A stretch of 64,000 bases of DNA from Acidobacteriota bacterium. Lineage in GTDB: Bacteria; Acidobacteriota; Thermoanaerobaculia; Multivoradales; JAGPDF01. Of the stretch, positions 8,397-17,480 are shown one piece after another. The first letter of the stretch is position 1. The number at the start of each line of letters is the position of its first letter. The notes below the pieces were generated by a model, which was not told where the DNA came from, ran no database searches, and was given only the letters and a program-made list of their open reading frames with translations. A program made the translations under genes and the position numbers. The stretch is from positions 1-64,000 of the forward strand of contig JACTMI010000007.1 in NCBI GenBank assembly GCA_014584695.1. The letters are read 5' to 3'.

Positions 8397-9613
8397 GCTC
8401 CACTCCACAGTTTGATGGCGTCGGCGAAGGTCCCCGCCTGCTCGCGGATGACCTGGAACTGGCCGCTGTTCTCGGAGTACTTGAAGGCGGTCCACGGGAT
8501 CGCGTCGCGCTCGACCGCTTCGACCAGCATGGGCTGGTCGAGCAGGGCCGGATCGCAGAAGCTGGGCGCGCAGAACAGCACCCCCTCGGCGGCGCTCTCG
8601 CGCGAGCGCTGCCGCAGCTCCTCGCCCTTGACTCCGTCGGCGATGTAGCGGGTGGGGCTGGCGATCCCGTCGTCGAGAAAGGCCCGCACCAGGTTGTCGA
8701 GCGGATCGCCCGCCAGCGGGATGTCGCCGCGGAGGTAGCGGTGGATCTGCACGAAGTCGTCGTCGACGATGTAGCAGCCGGCGCGCTCGAGGGTCTTGAT
8801 CAGGCCGAGCGGCGGCTGCTCGCAGAAGGAGCCGGAGAGCAGCACCCGCGCCTGGTCCATCGGCCGGCGGCCCTCCTCGGCGAGCACCAGCCGGCCGTAG
8901 TCGGCGAGCATCGCCGTCGACTCCTCGACCGGCAGCACCAGGCTCGCCCGCAGCACCACGTAGAGCTCCGAGGTCGGCACCTTCCACGGCTGCTCGCGCC
9001 GCAGCGCGTAGAGCGCACGCACCAGGGCGCGGTTTACGTTGTAGGCGGCGATGGCGGCGCGCAGCGCCTCCGGCTCGAGCGGCCGCGCGCCGCGCGCCGC
9101 GAGGTCCGAGGCCAGCGCCTCGAGCTCGTGGCGCCAGAAGCGGCCGCCGATCTCGGGCGCGAAGTTCTGCGGCACGTCGAGGTAGCGCACCAGCTGGCCG
9201 GGAAACAGCATCCGCCACATCCCCGACAGGTTGCGGATGACGTCGCAGATGGCGGGGAAGAGCAGCCCGTCGAGGCAGTCGAGGCTGCCGTTCAACCCCA
9301 GCTCGATGGTGCTGCGGGGGATGTGGCAGATGTAGGACTGGTAGTAGGCGTCGCCCTTGATGATCTCGAGGTCGTCGCGGCCGCCCATCAGGCCGACCGG
9401 CAGGACGCCCTGCGCCGCCAGCAGCTCGCGCGGCACGTAGATCGGCAGGTAGCCGACCGCGAGCCCGCCGGTGCGCGCCTTCCACTGCCGCACCGCCTCC
9501 AGCCGGTAGTCGCGATAGAGCTCCTCGGCGCGCGCCACCAGCGTTGTGAGGGTCGGGGCACCGGACTCCGCGGATTCGGAATGCGGCTCGCGCGGCGCGA
9601 GGTCGGCGCTCAC
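8393..9613 (-). CDS. bcrC: benzoyl-CoA reductase subunit C (2-hydroxyacyl-CoA dehydratase family)
   Basis: GYLPIYVPRELLAAQGVLPVGLMGG...YYQSYICHIPRSTIELGLNG...LSGSFCEQPPLGLIKTLERAGCYIVDDDF. Confidence 0.88.
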   Translation of the reverse strand: MSADLAPREPHSESAESGAPTLTTLVARAEELYRDYRLEAVRQWKARTGGLAVGYLPIYVPRELLAAQGVLPVGLMGGRDDLEIIKGDAYYQSYICHIPRSTIELGLNGSLDCLDGLLFPAICDVIRNLSGMWRMLFPGQLVRYLDVPQNFAPEIGGRFWRHELEALASDLAARGARPLEPEALRAAIAAYNVNRALVRALYALRREQPWKVPTSELYVVLRASLVLPVEESTAMLADYGRLVLAEEGRRPMDQARVLLSGSFCEQPPLGLIKTLERAGCYIVDDDFVQIHRYLRGDIPLAGDPLDNLVRAFLDDGIASPTRYIADGVKGEELRQRSRESAAEGVLFCAPSFCDPALLDQPMLVEAVERDAIPWTAFKYSENSGQFQVIREQAGTFADAIKLWSGA

Positions 9614-10395
9614 CGGTGCCTCCACCGTGGGGAGCGTCGCTCGAGGAAGGCGGCGAGCCCTTCGTGGGCGTCCGCGGTCGCCATCAGCTCGTCGAGGTAG
9701 AGCCGCTCGATCTGTCGGAGCTCGCGCTCGAAGCGCTCGACGAAGCCGGCCCGCACGGCGCGCACCGCGAGCCGCAGGCTCGAGGCCGACTTGCCGGCGA
9801 AGTGGGCGCGGGCGAAGGCGAGCGCCGCGGCCTCCGGATCCTCCGCCACCTCGTCCACCAGGCCGGCGGCCGAGGCCTCGGCGGCGGTGAGCGAACGGCC
9901 GGACAGGCAGAGGTCCTCCGCGACCCCCCGCCCCACCCGCTCGACCAGCGCCACCGACGCGGCCGGCGCGAGCACGCCGAGGGCGATCTCCGGCTGGCCG
10001 AGCCGGGCGTCGGCAGCGGCGTAGATCCGGTGGCAGAGGGTCACCAGCTCGAGCCCGCCCCCCAGGCACTGGCCGCGCACCGCCGCGACCACCGGCAGCT
10101 CGCACGCGAGCAGCGCGGTCAGCAGCTCGTGGAAGCGCGCGAGCATGCCGGCCACCTGGTCCCCCACGTGCTCCGGCACGCTGGCGCCGAACGAGAAGTG
10201 CGGGCCCTGCGCCGTGAGCAGGATCGCGCGCAGATCGGCCGACTCCCGCGCCGCCTGGAACGCCTCGGTCAGCGCCGTCATCGAGCGCTGGTCGAGGATG
10301 TTGCCCTTGCTGCCGCCGAGGACGAATCGGCGCAGCGCCCCGTCGTCGAGCGTCTCGACGACGAGCGGTGGAGATGCGGCGGTCGCCTGGGTCAT
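9610..10395 (-). CDS. dch: enoyl-CoA hydratase family, probable cyclohexa-1,5-dienecarbonyl-CoA hydratase
   Basis: Crotonase fold (SFGASVPEHVGDQVAGML...VRGQCLGGGLELVTLCHRIYAA); position in the BCR operon; 261 aa. Confidence 0.78.
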   Translation of the reverse strand: MTQATAASPPLVVETLDDGALRRFVLGGSKGNILDQRSMTALTEAFQAARESADLRAILLTAQGPHFSFGASVPEHVGDQVAGMLARFHELLTALLACELPVVAAVRGQCLGGGLELVTLCHRIYAAADARLGQPEIALGVLAPAASVALVERVGRGVAEDLCLSGRSLTAAEASAAGLVDEVAEDPEAAALAFARAHFAGKSASSLRLAVRAVRAGFVERFERELRQIERLYLDELMATADAHEGLAAFLERRSPRWRHR

Positions 10396-10399
10396 CGAC

Positions 10400-10870
10400 T
10401 CACTCCTCGGCTCCGAGCGGCAGCTCGAGCTCGACGTAGGGGCCGCCGGCGAAGCCGGAGGCGCGGAAGAAGGAGAGCACCGGCACGTCGTTGCGCCGCA
10501 CCATGGTGCGGACCAGGCCCAGGCCGGCCTCGCGGAAGCGGCGGTTGAGCGCCGACAGCAGCCGGCTCGCCACCCCGTGCCGGAGGTGTGGCTCCGCCAC
10601 CCCCACCGCGAACACCCAGCCGCAGGGCTCGGAGCCGAACTCGAAGGCGCGCGCCTCGCCGAAAACGTAGCCGGCCAGGCGCCCGTCGAGCTCGGCGGCG
10701 AGACCGACGCGGAGCGCATCCTCGGCCGGGGCGAGGAAGGCGGCGAAGACCCGCCGCCAGTACTCGGGCTTCGCGGTGCCGGTGTGCCAGGCGTCGATCG
10801 CCACGACCTGGTCGAAGTCGGCCGCCGCGAGCGGCCGGATGGTGGCGACCGCGGTCGTGACCGAGCTCAC
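10400..10870 (-). CDS. GNAT acetyltransferase (second one in the benzoyl-CoA operon)
   Basis: VFAVGVAEPHLRHGVASRLLSALNRRFREAGLGLVRTMV; GTG start overlaps the oah stop. Confidence 0.78.
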   Translation of the reverse strand: MSSVTTAVATIRPLAAADFDQVVAIDAWHTGTAKPEYWRRVFAAFLAPAEDALRVGLAAELDGRLAGYVFGEARAFEFGSEPCGWVFAVGVAEPHLRHGVASRLLSALNRRFREAGLGLVRTMVRRNDVPVLSFFRASGFAGGPYVELELPLGAEE

Positions 10871-11979
10871 GGCTCCCCCCGTCGCGGCAGGATCTCCGCG
10901 GTCAGCTCGGGCCCCCACGCCGCGCCCTCGGCGAGGCGCCGGCGCAGCAGCAGGAAATCGGCCTCGCGCCGCTCCCGCGGGCCCTCGTGGAAGGCGCGGA
11001 AGCCCGCCCGCCCTTCGGTCATCATGTTGAGCGCCAGCCAGGCGCGGTTACTCTCCCGGTTCTCGTTCCAGTGGGACAGCTTGTGCTTGCGCACGCTTTC
11101 CAGGGTCTTGGTCAGACACCCCGGCATGGTGTTGGCGAGCTTCCACACCAGCTCGTCGACCGCGGCATCGAGCGGCGCCAGGTCGACCTCGCCCCGCGCC
11201 AGCAGCCGCTTGCCGGCGTCGCGCTCGGCGCCGCGCCGCCAATCGCCGTAGACCTGCGAGCCGCCTTCGAGCCAGCGATCCGTGACCACCAGCGGATTCG
11301 GCACCAGCTCGCCGTCGACGCGCAGCGCCGGCACCAGCCGGGTCAGCAGCCCCAGCCGCGCCGCGCGATGGGCGCTCCAGGGCTCGCACAGCGTGCAGCT
11401 CTCCATCGCCGCCTCGATGCCCACGAACAGCGGCAGGAAGTCGGTGCTTCCGCCGTCCGGGGCGGAGCCGTGGCGGGGGCCCGCCTGGCCGAAGACCGCC
11501 AGGTCCTGCGCCACGGAGAAGTCGCACGCCATGCCGATCTCCTGGCCGCCGGCGATGCGCATGCCGTTGACCCGGCAGATCACCGGCTTGTCGCAGGCCA
11601 GGATGGCGCTCACCATGTCGTTGAACAGCCGCATGTACTGCCGGTACTCGTCGGGCCGGCCGGCGTAGTGCTCGGCGTACTCGGCGGTGTTGCCGCCGGT
11701 GCAGAAGGCGCGCGTGCCCGCGCCGCTGAACACCACCGCCACCGCGCGGTAGTCGGCCGACGCGCGCCGCATGCCGAGGATCACCTGCTTGACCATCGCG
11801 GTGGTGTAGGAGTTGAGCTGCTCCGGGTTGTCGAGGGTGATGCGGACGACGTGCAGGCCGTCGACGACTCCGCCCTCGGGATCGCGCAGCGGGGTGGTCT
11901 GGTAGCGCACCGTCGGCGGCACGGGCGGCGACGCCGCGGCCGGCGCCGGATCGACCAGCAGGTGGTCTTTGAAGGACAT
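10867..11979 (-). CDS. oah: 6-oxocyclohex-1-ene-1-carbonyl-CoA hydrolase (BamA/Oah)
   Basis: NPEQLNSYTTAMVKQVILGMRRASADYRAVAVVFSGAGTRAFCTGGNTAEYAEHYAGRPDEYRQYMRLFNDMVSAILACDKPVICRVNGMRIAGGQEIGMACD is characteristic of ring-opening BamA/Oah. Confidence 0.92.
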   Translation of the reverse strand: MSFKDHLLVDPAPAAASPPVPPTVRYQTTPLRDPEGGVVDGLHVVRITLDNPEQLNSYTTAMVKQVILGMRRASADYRAVAVVFSGAGTRAFCTGGNTAEYAEHYAGRPDEYRQYMRLFNDMVSAILACDKPVICRVNGMRIAGGQEIGMACDFSVAQDLAVFGQAGPRHGSAPDGGSTDFLPLFVGIEAAMESCTLCEPWSAHRAARLGLLTRLVPALRVDGELVPNPLVVTDRWLEGGSQVYGDWRRGAERDAGKRLLARGEVDLAPLDAAVDELVWKLANTMPGCLTKTLESVRKHKLSHWNENRESNRAWLALNMMTEGRAGFRAFHEGPRERREADFLLLRRRLAEGAAWGPELTAEILPRRGEP

Positions 11980-11981
11980 GG

Positions 11982-13055
11982 TCAACGCTCCGGGACGAGG
12001 ACGATGCGCCGATCGACGCCGCCGGCGTGGACCTCGGCGAAGACTTCGTTGATGGTCGCGAGCGGCCGGTGCTCGACGTAGGACCGGAGCTCGACGCGGC
12101 CGGCGAGCACCAGGTCGAGGATCGCCGGGTAGTGCTCGGGCAGGCAGCCCCAGTTGCCGCGCGCGGTGGCGTCGAGCGCCATCAGGTTCGACAGGCGCAG
12201 CTCGACACTGGCGGGCGTGTACCCGACCACGGAGAGGTAGCCGCCGTGGCCGAGCAGGGCGAAGGCGAGCTGCTGGCCGGCGGGGCTCCCCGAGGTCTCG
12301 AACACCTTGACCCGCCAGGAGGGGACGTTCAGCTGCTTGGCCAGCGCGCGCACCGCCTTGCGCAGGGCGTCGGGCTCGAGGCTGGCGGCATCGAAGGTGG
12401 CGCTCGCGCCGTGGCGGGCCGCCCGCTCGAGCGCCGCGGTCCGGACGTCGATGGCGACCACGCTCGCTCCCATCGCGGCCGCCACCTGGACGCCGAAGCC
12501 GCCGACCCCCCCGGCGCCGACGAAGACCGCCAGGTCGCCGGGCGCCAGACCCGCGCGCAACGCTGCCTGGAATGGCGTCGACACCGCGTCGGCGATGACC
12601 GCGAGGTCGGGCAGCGTCAGGCCCGCCGGGTTGCGCTCCGGGCTGGCGAGGTCGGGCACCGGGCAGAGGCCGGACGCGGGCACCCGCACCGCGGTGCCGA
12701 AGCCGCCGTCGCGATCGTTGCCGGGAAAGAGCTGGCGCGGGCAGATCGAGCCGTGGCCCTCGCGGCAAGCGGCGCACTCTCCGCACGGAATGACCGCGGG
12801 CACGATCACGGCTCGGCCGAGCCACGCCTCGGCGCCGGCGCCCGCCTCGACCACCCGGCCGGCGATCTCGTGGCCGAGCGTGAGCGGCAAGGGCTGCCGC
12901 GTCGGGACCCCGTCGTAGAAGAAGCCGAGATCGGTATGGCAGACCCCGCAGCCCGCCACCTCGACCAGGACCTCCGCCGGCCCGGCGGACTCCACGCGTT
13001 CGGCGAGGACCATCGGCTGGCCCGCTTGCTCGACTCGCCACGACTCGATGCGCAC
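11982..13055 (-). CDS. had: 6-hydroxycyclohex-1-ene-1-carbonyl-CoA dehydrogenase (zinc ADH family)
   Basis: GCGVCHTDLGFFYDGVPTRQPLPLTLGHEIAG...CGECAACREGHGSIC; adjacent to oah. Confidence 0.88.
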   Translation of the reverse strand: MRIESWRVEQAGQPMVLAERVESAGPAEVLVEVAGCGVCHTDLGFFYDGVPTRQPLPLTLGHEIAGRVVEAGAGAEAWLGRAVIVPAVIPCGECAACREGHGSICPRQLFPGNDRDGGFGTAVRVPASGLCPVPDLASPERNPAGLTLPDLAVIADAVSTPFQAALRAGLAPGDLAVFVGAGGVGGFGVQVAAAMGASVVAIDVRTAALERAARHGASATFDAASLEPDALRKAVRALAKQLNVPSWRVKVFETSGSPAGQQLAFALLGHGGYLSVVGYTPASVELRLSNLMALDATARGNWGCLPEHYPAILDLVLAGRVELRSYVEHRPLATINEVFAEVHAGGVDRRIVLVPER

Positions 13056-13089
13056 GCCGCCTCCCCCAGGCTCCCCATTCGGGGCTAAT

Positions 13090-13142
13090 TAGGTATTTCA
13101 GTACCTATTTGCTATTATTCCCTCCAGCCGGCCCCGCGTCAA
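13090..13142 (-). promoter_or_regulatory. had/bcr operon promoter with palindromic operator
   Basis: Minus strand TTGACG (13142-13137), 17-bp spacer, AATAAT (13119-13114); downstream inverted repeat TAGGTA-N6-TACCTA (13090-13107). Confidence 0.7.
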
Positions 13143-13261
13143 GCCCTTCCCGCCGCGCGCGGCTCGCGTCGCGGACAGCGCGGCTTGACCGGTCCGACGC
13201 ACCGACGTACCGTGCGGCCTGCCACCGCCCGGATCGGCTCGCCCGCGAGAGGAGCACGCGC

Positions 13262-14566
13262 ATGAAGCCCCACCCCGACACCGCCGAGCTCGTCTACGAC
13301 TGGAACACCGCCGGCACCGGCTACCCCCACCGCGAGCGCCCGGTCGAGTTCGACGACGAGACGTTGCGCGACGGCCTGCAGTCGCCCTCGGTCAAGGACC
13401 CGGAGATCGAGACCAAGATCCGCCTCCTCCACCTGATGGAGCAGCTCGGCATCCACACCCTCGACATCGGCCTGCCGGGCGCCGGACCGCGGGCGCGCGC
13501 CGACATCCTGGCGCTGTGCCAGGAGATCTCGCGCGAGCGGATGAAGATCACGCCCAACTGCGCCGTGCGCACGGTGATCTCGGACATCACGCCGCTGGTC
13601 GAGATGTCGCAGAAGGCGGGGATGGCGATCGAGGCCTGCACCTTCATCGGCTCGTCGCCGATCCGCCAGTTCGCGGAGGACTGGACGCTCGACCACATGC
13701 TGGAGCTGACCGAGAAGGCGGTCTCCTACGCGGTCGCCCACGGGCTGCCGGTGATGTTCGTCACCGAGGACACCTGCCGCGCCACCCCGGACACCATCCG
13801 CCGCCTGTTCCGCACCGCGATCGAGGCCGGCGCCAAGCGGGTCTGCATCTGCGACACCGTCGGCCACATCACTCCGCGCGGGGTGCGCAATCTGGTCCCC
13901 TACGTCCGTCAGCTGATCCGCGAGACCGGCGAGGACGTCAAGATCGACTGGCACGGGCACAACGACCGCGGTCTCGGGGTGATCAACACCATCACCGCCA
14001 TGACCTCGGGGGTCGACCGGGTGCACGCCACGGCGCTCGGCATCGGCGAGCGGGTCGGCAACTGCTCGATGGACCAGCTGCTCATCAACCTGAAGCTGAT
14101 GGGCTACATCGACAACGACCTCACCGCGCTCGCCGAGTACGTGCGGGTGGCGAGCGAGGCGACCGAGGTGCCGATCCCGCTCAACTACCCGGTCTTCGGC
14201 CACGACGCCTTCCGCACCGCCACCGGCGTCCACGCGGCGGCGATCATCAAGGCCAAGAAGAAGGGCGACGACTGGCTCGCCGACCGCGTCTACTCGGGAG
14301 TGCCGGCGGGCATGGTCGGAATGCGGCAGAAGATCGAGATCGGCTTCATGTCGGGCCTGTCGAACGTCGTCTTCTGGCTGCACGAGCACGGCATCGAGCC
14401 GACCGACCGCCTGGTCGAGGAGATCTTCCGCGCCGCCAAGGAGCGCAATCGGGTGCTGAGCGACGACGAGCTGCTCGAGATCTGCAAGTTCGCCGCGGCG
14501 GAGGCCGAGGAGCCGCTCCACCTGGACACCCTCGAGAGCTGGAAGGAAGAGGTCGAGGGGGTCTGA
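13262..14566 (+). CDS. DRE-TIM metallolyase (2-isopropylmalate/homocitrate synthase-like family)
   Basis: VEFDDETLRDGLQSPSVKDPEIETKIRLLHLMEQLGIHTLDIGLPGAG...DWHGHNDRGLGVINT...GNCSMDQLL; divergent from the bcr operon. Confidence 0.85.
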   Translation: MKPHPDTAELVYDWNTAGTGYPHRERPVEFDDETLRDGLQSPSVKDPEIETKIRLLHLMEQLGIHTLDIGLPGAGPRARADILALCQEISRERMKITPNCAVRTVISDITPLVEMSQKAGMAIEACTFIGSSPIRQFAEDWTLDHMLELTEKAVSYAVAHGLPVMFVTEDTCRATPDTIRRLFRTAIEAGAKRVCICDTVGHITPRGVRNLVPYVRQLIRETGEDVKIDWHGHNDRGLGVINTITAMTSGVDRVHATALGIGERVGNCSMDQLLINLKLMGYIDNDLTALAEYVRVASEATEVPIPLNYPVFGHDAFRTATGVHAAAIIKAKKKGDDWLADRVYSGVPAGMVGMRQKIEIGFMSGLSNVVFWLHEHGIEPTDRLVEEIFRAAKERNRVLSDDELLEICKFAAAEAEEPLHLDTLESWKEEVEGV

Positions 14567-14567
14567 G

Positions 14568-15110
14568 GTGCTCTCACCCCGCCGCGCCGGCATCCTCGCC
14601 TTCGTCGTTGCGGCGGCCGCGGGGCCCTGGTACACGGCGCCGGGCTACAGCGTCGTCGGCCACGTCATCAGCCAGCTCGGCGCGCAGAACACGCCCAACC
14701 GCGGCATCATGATCGCGGGCTTCCTGGCGCTCGGCGCCGGCCTCGCGATCGACGGCCTGCGCCGCTTCCGCGGGCCGGCCATCCCGCTCACCGCTTTCGG
14801 GCTCGCGATGGCGCTCGCGGGGCTCTTCGGCCACCGGCCGATCGACCCGGCCCTCCCCTATGACGAGCTCGCCGACCAGATCCACTCGCTGCTCGCCACC
14901 GCCGCCGGAATCTCGATCACGGTCGCGCTGGTCTGGCAGGGCGTGCTCACCCGCCCGCGCCGCGAGCGGCTGGCGGCCTTCACTCTCGCCACCCTCTGCC
15001 TCGCCCTGCCGCTCGCCATGCTCGCCTTCCCCGCCTTCCAGGGGCTGATCCAGCGCGCCATGTACCTGCTGATCTTCGCCTGGCTCTGGACCCGCTGGCC
15101 CGCGCCGTAG
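14568..15110 (+). CDS. DUF998-like integral membrane protein
   Basis: Multi-TM protein, YSVVGHVISQLGAQNTPNRGIMIAGFLALGAGL. Confidence 0.65.
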   Translation: MLSPRRAGILAFVVAAAAGPWYTAPGYSVVGHVISQLGAQNTPNRGIMIAGFLALGAGLAIDGLRRFRGPAIPLTAFGLAMALAGLFGHRPIDPALPYDELADQIHSLLATAAGISITVALVWQGVLTRPRRERLAAFTLATLCLALPLAMLAFPAFQGLIQRAMYLLIFAWLWTRWPAP

Positions 15111-15302
15111 CGCCGGCCCGGGCGGCGGCTCGCCCGGGGCGTCGGAGCGAAGTTGACGATTCGGCTCGACCTGCTACCATCGAAAATCGGTACAGTGATC
15201 GTCATTGCAAGTTTCGTCCGTCGCGGCCCGCGGACGCCGGCGGCTTTGTCGCCGGCCTCTCGGACTGGTCGTGCCACCCGTCCCCAGGAAGGAGCACCCC
15301 CG

Positions 15303-17297
15303 ATGAGAGATCGCATGGCGCGGTCGGCTTCTCTGCTCGCCGCCTTCGCGCTCGTGACCACAACCGCGTTCGCCGGCGTGGCGCCCGCACCGATGGGCGA
15401 AGGCACCACCGTCGAGATCTGCAGCAGCCCCGCCCTGGCGATTCCGGACAACCTCCCCGCCGGGGTCGTCGACTCCATCAACTGGGGTGTCGGACTGACG
15501 ATCGTCGACCTCGACGTCTACATCAACGCGACGCACACCTGGGTGGGGGACCTGCGCTTCACGCTGCAGCACGTCCCCTCGGGCACCACGGCGGTTCTCA
15601 TCGACCGGCCCGGCGTCCCGGCCTCGACCTTCGGCTGCTCGGGCAACGACTACGACGTCACGGTCGACGACGAGGGCCCCGACACCGCGATCGAGAGCCA
15701 GTGCTCCAACCTGCCTGCGATCAGTGGTCGGGCGCCCGGCGGCGACCCACCGAACACGTCGCTGCTGGCGGCGTTCGACGGCGAGAGCACCTCCGGCGTC
15801 TGGACGCTGACGGTGGTCGACAACGCCGCGGGGGATACCGGTTCGCTGGCCCAATGGTGCCTGCAGGCCACGGTGATCGGCGAGGCGCCCGACATCGACG
15901 TCGACCCGCTGTCGCTCAGCGCGACCCAGCCCGCGGACACCGTGACCCAGCAGCCCATGACCATCGGCAACCTCGGTGAGGCGGACCTGGAGTGGTCGAT
16001 CTTCGAAGACGCCTCCGGACACCCCGCAGGGGTCGACTGGAGCGACGACTTCGACAGCTATGCCACCGGCAGCCAGCTCCACGGTCAGGGCGGCTGGAAG
16101 GGCTGGTTCAACGACCCGACCGCCGGCGCGCTGACGAGCGGCGCGCAGGCCCGCAGCGCGCCCAATTCGGCCGCGATCGCAGGCGCGAGCGACCTGGTCC
16201 ACGAGTACAGCGGCTACACCAGCGGTCTCTGGACCTTCACCGCGTGGCAGTTCGTGCCCGCCGAATTCACCGGCCAGAGCTACTTCATCCTGCTCAACAC
16301 CTACAACGACGGCGGCGTCGGCCTGAACTGGTCGGCCCAGGTGATGTTCGACGGCGCCGCCAACCAGGTGGTCAACGACGGCGGCGTCTCCGGCGGCTCG
16401 CTGCCGCTGGTCCGCGGCCAGTGGGTCGAGCTGCGGGTCGAGATCAATCTCGACTCCAACAACGGGGCCTTCTACTACAACAACCAGCTGCTCTACTCCG
16501 GCACCTGGACCGGCCAAGTGAGCGGCGGCGGAGCTCTCAACATCGGCGCCGTCGACCTGTTCGCGAACGGGGCCTCGACCGTCTACTACGACGACATGAG
16601 CCTGGTCGGAGTGCCCGTGGCCTGCGATGACCCCGAGGACATTCCGTGGGCCAGCGTCAGCCCGACCAATGGCACCACAGCTCCGGGCGGCAGCTCGCCG
16701 GTCCAGGTCACCTTCGACTCGACCGGCCTGGCGCCCGGCACCTACCTGGCCAGCCTCTGTGTAACCAGCAACGACCCGGACGCGGGCCCCGGCAACGGCA
16801 CCAGTCTGGTCATTGTGCCGCTCGAGCTGGAAGTCACCGAGCCGCAGGACGCGGCGATCACGCTGGCGAAGACGGTCGGCGTCAATCCCGGCGAGTGCGC
16901 GGCCGGCTCGAACATCCTCGTCCCGCCAGGCACCACGGTCTACTACTGCTACACCGTCACCAACATCGGTGACGTCACTCTCAATTCTCACGATCTCGTC
17001 GACAGCGAGCTGGGCGTCCTCCTGAACGCTTTCGCCTACGCGCTCCTGCCGGGTAATTCGGCCTTCCTCGTCGTGCCCGCGGTGATCACCGTCACCACCA
17101 CGAACACCGCGACTTGGACGGCCGCACAGTCGAGCACCGGCGGCGCCCAGGCCGTGGCGGTCGGAACCGCCACGGTCGAGATCCTGGAGCCGCCCATCAT
17201 CCAGGAGATCCCGACCCTGGGAGATGCCGGCGTGGCGCTCTTCGTGCTCACGCTCGCCGGCCTCGGTCTGCGCTCGCTGCGCCGGCGGCACGTGTAG
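15303..17297 (+). CDS. secreted multidomain protein: proprotein convertase P-domain + repeats + IPTL-type tag
   Basis: Signal peptide MRDRMARSASLLAAFALVTTTAFAG; P-domain motif DLDVYINATHTWVGDLRFTLQHVPSGTTAVLID; C-term QEIPTLGDAGVALFVLTLAGLGLRSLRRR. Confidence 0.88.
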   Translation: MRDRMARSASLLAAFALVTTTAFAGVAPAPMGEGTTVEICSSPALAIPDNLPAGVVDSINWGVGLTIVDLDVYINATHTWVGDLRFTLQHVPSGTTAVLIDRPGVPASTFGCSGNDYDVTVDDEGPDTAIESQCSNLPAISGRAPGGDPPNTSLLAAFDGESTSGVWTLTVVDNAAGDTGSLAQWCLQATVIGEAPDIDVDPLSLSATQPADTVTQQPMTIGNLGEADLEWSIFEDASGHPAGVDWSDDFDSYATGSQLHGQGGWKGWFNDPTAGALTSGAQARSAPNSAAIAGASDLVHEYSGYTSGLWTFTAWQFVPAEFTGQSYFILLNTYNDGGVGLNWSAQVMFDGAANQVVNDGGVSGGSLPLVRGQWVELRVEINLDSNNGAFYYNNQLLYSGTWTGQVSGGGALNIGAVDLFANGASTVYYDDMSLVGVPVACDDPEDIPWASVSPTNGTTAPGGSSPVQVTFDSTGLAPGTYLASLCVTSNDPDAGPGNGTSLVIVPLELEVTEPQDAAITLAKTVGVNPGECAAGSNILVPPGTTVYYCYTVTNIGDVTLNSHDLVDSELGVLLNAFAYALLPGNSAFLVVPAVITVTTTNTATWTAAQSSTGGAQAVAVGTATVEILEPPIIQEIPTLGDAGVALFVLTLAGLGLRSLRRRHV

Positions 17298-17328
17298 GCG
17301 CCCCGCCGAAACCAGCGCTCGCCATTCC

Positions 17329-17360
17329 GGGCGGCGGGAGACCTCTCCCGCCGCCCTTTT
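17329..17360 (+). terminator. rho-independent terminator
   Basis: GGGCGGCGGGAGA-CC-TCTCCCGCCGCCC followed by TTTT, 31 bp after the stop at 17297. Confidence 0.85.
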
Positions 17361-17480
17361 CGCGCCTGCCGACTGCGTCGAGCACTCGCCGCGCGCGATG
17401 CGGAGCCTTCCCGCCGGCCCGGGCGGCTCGCGCTCGTCGGGTAAGCTCGGGGACCCCAACATCTGAAGGAGGAGCGCGGC

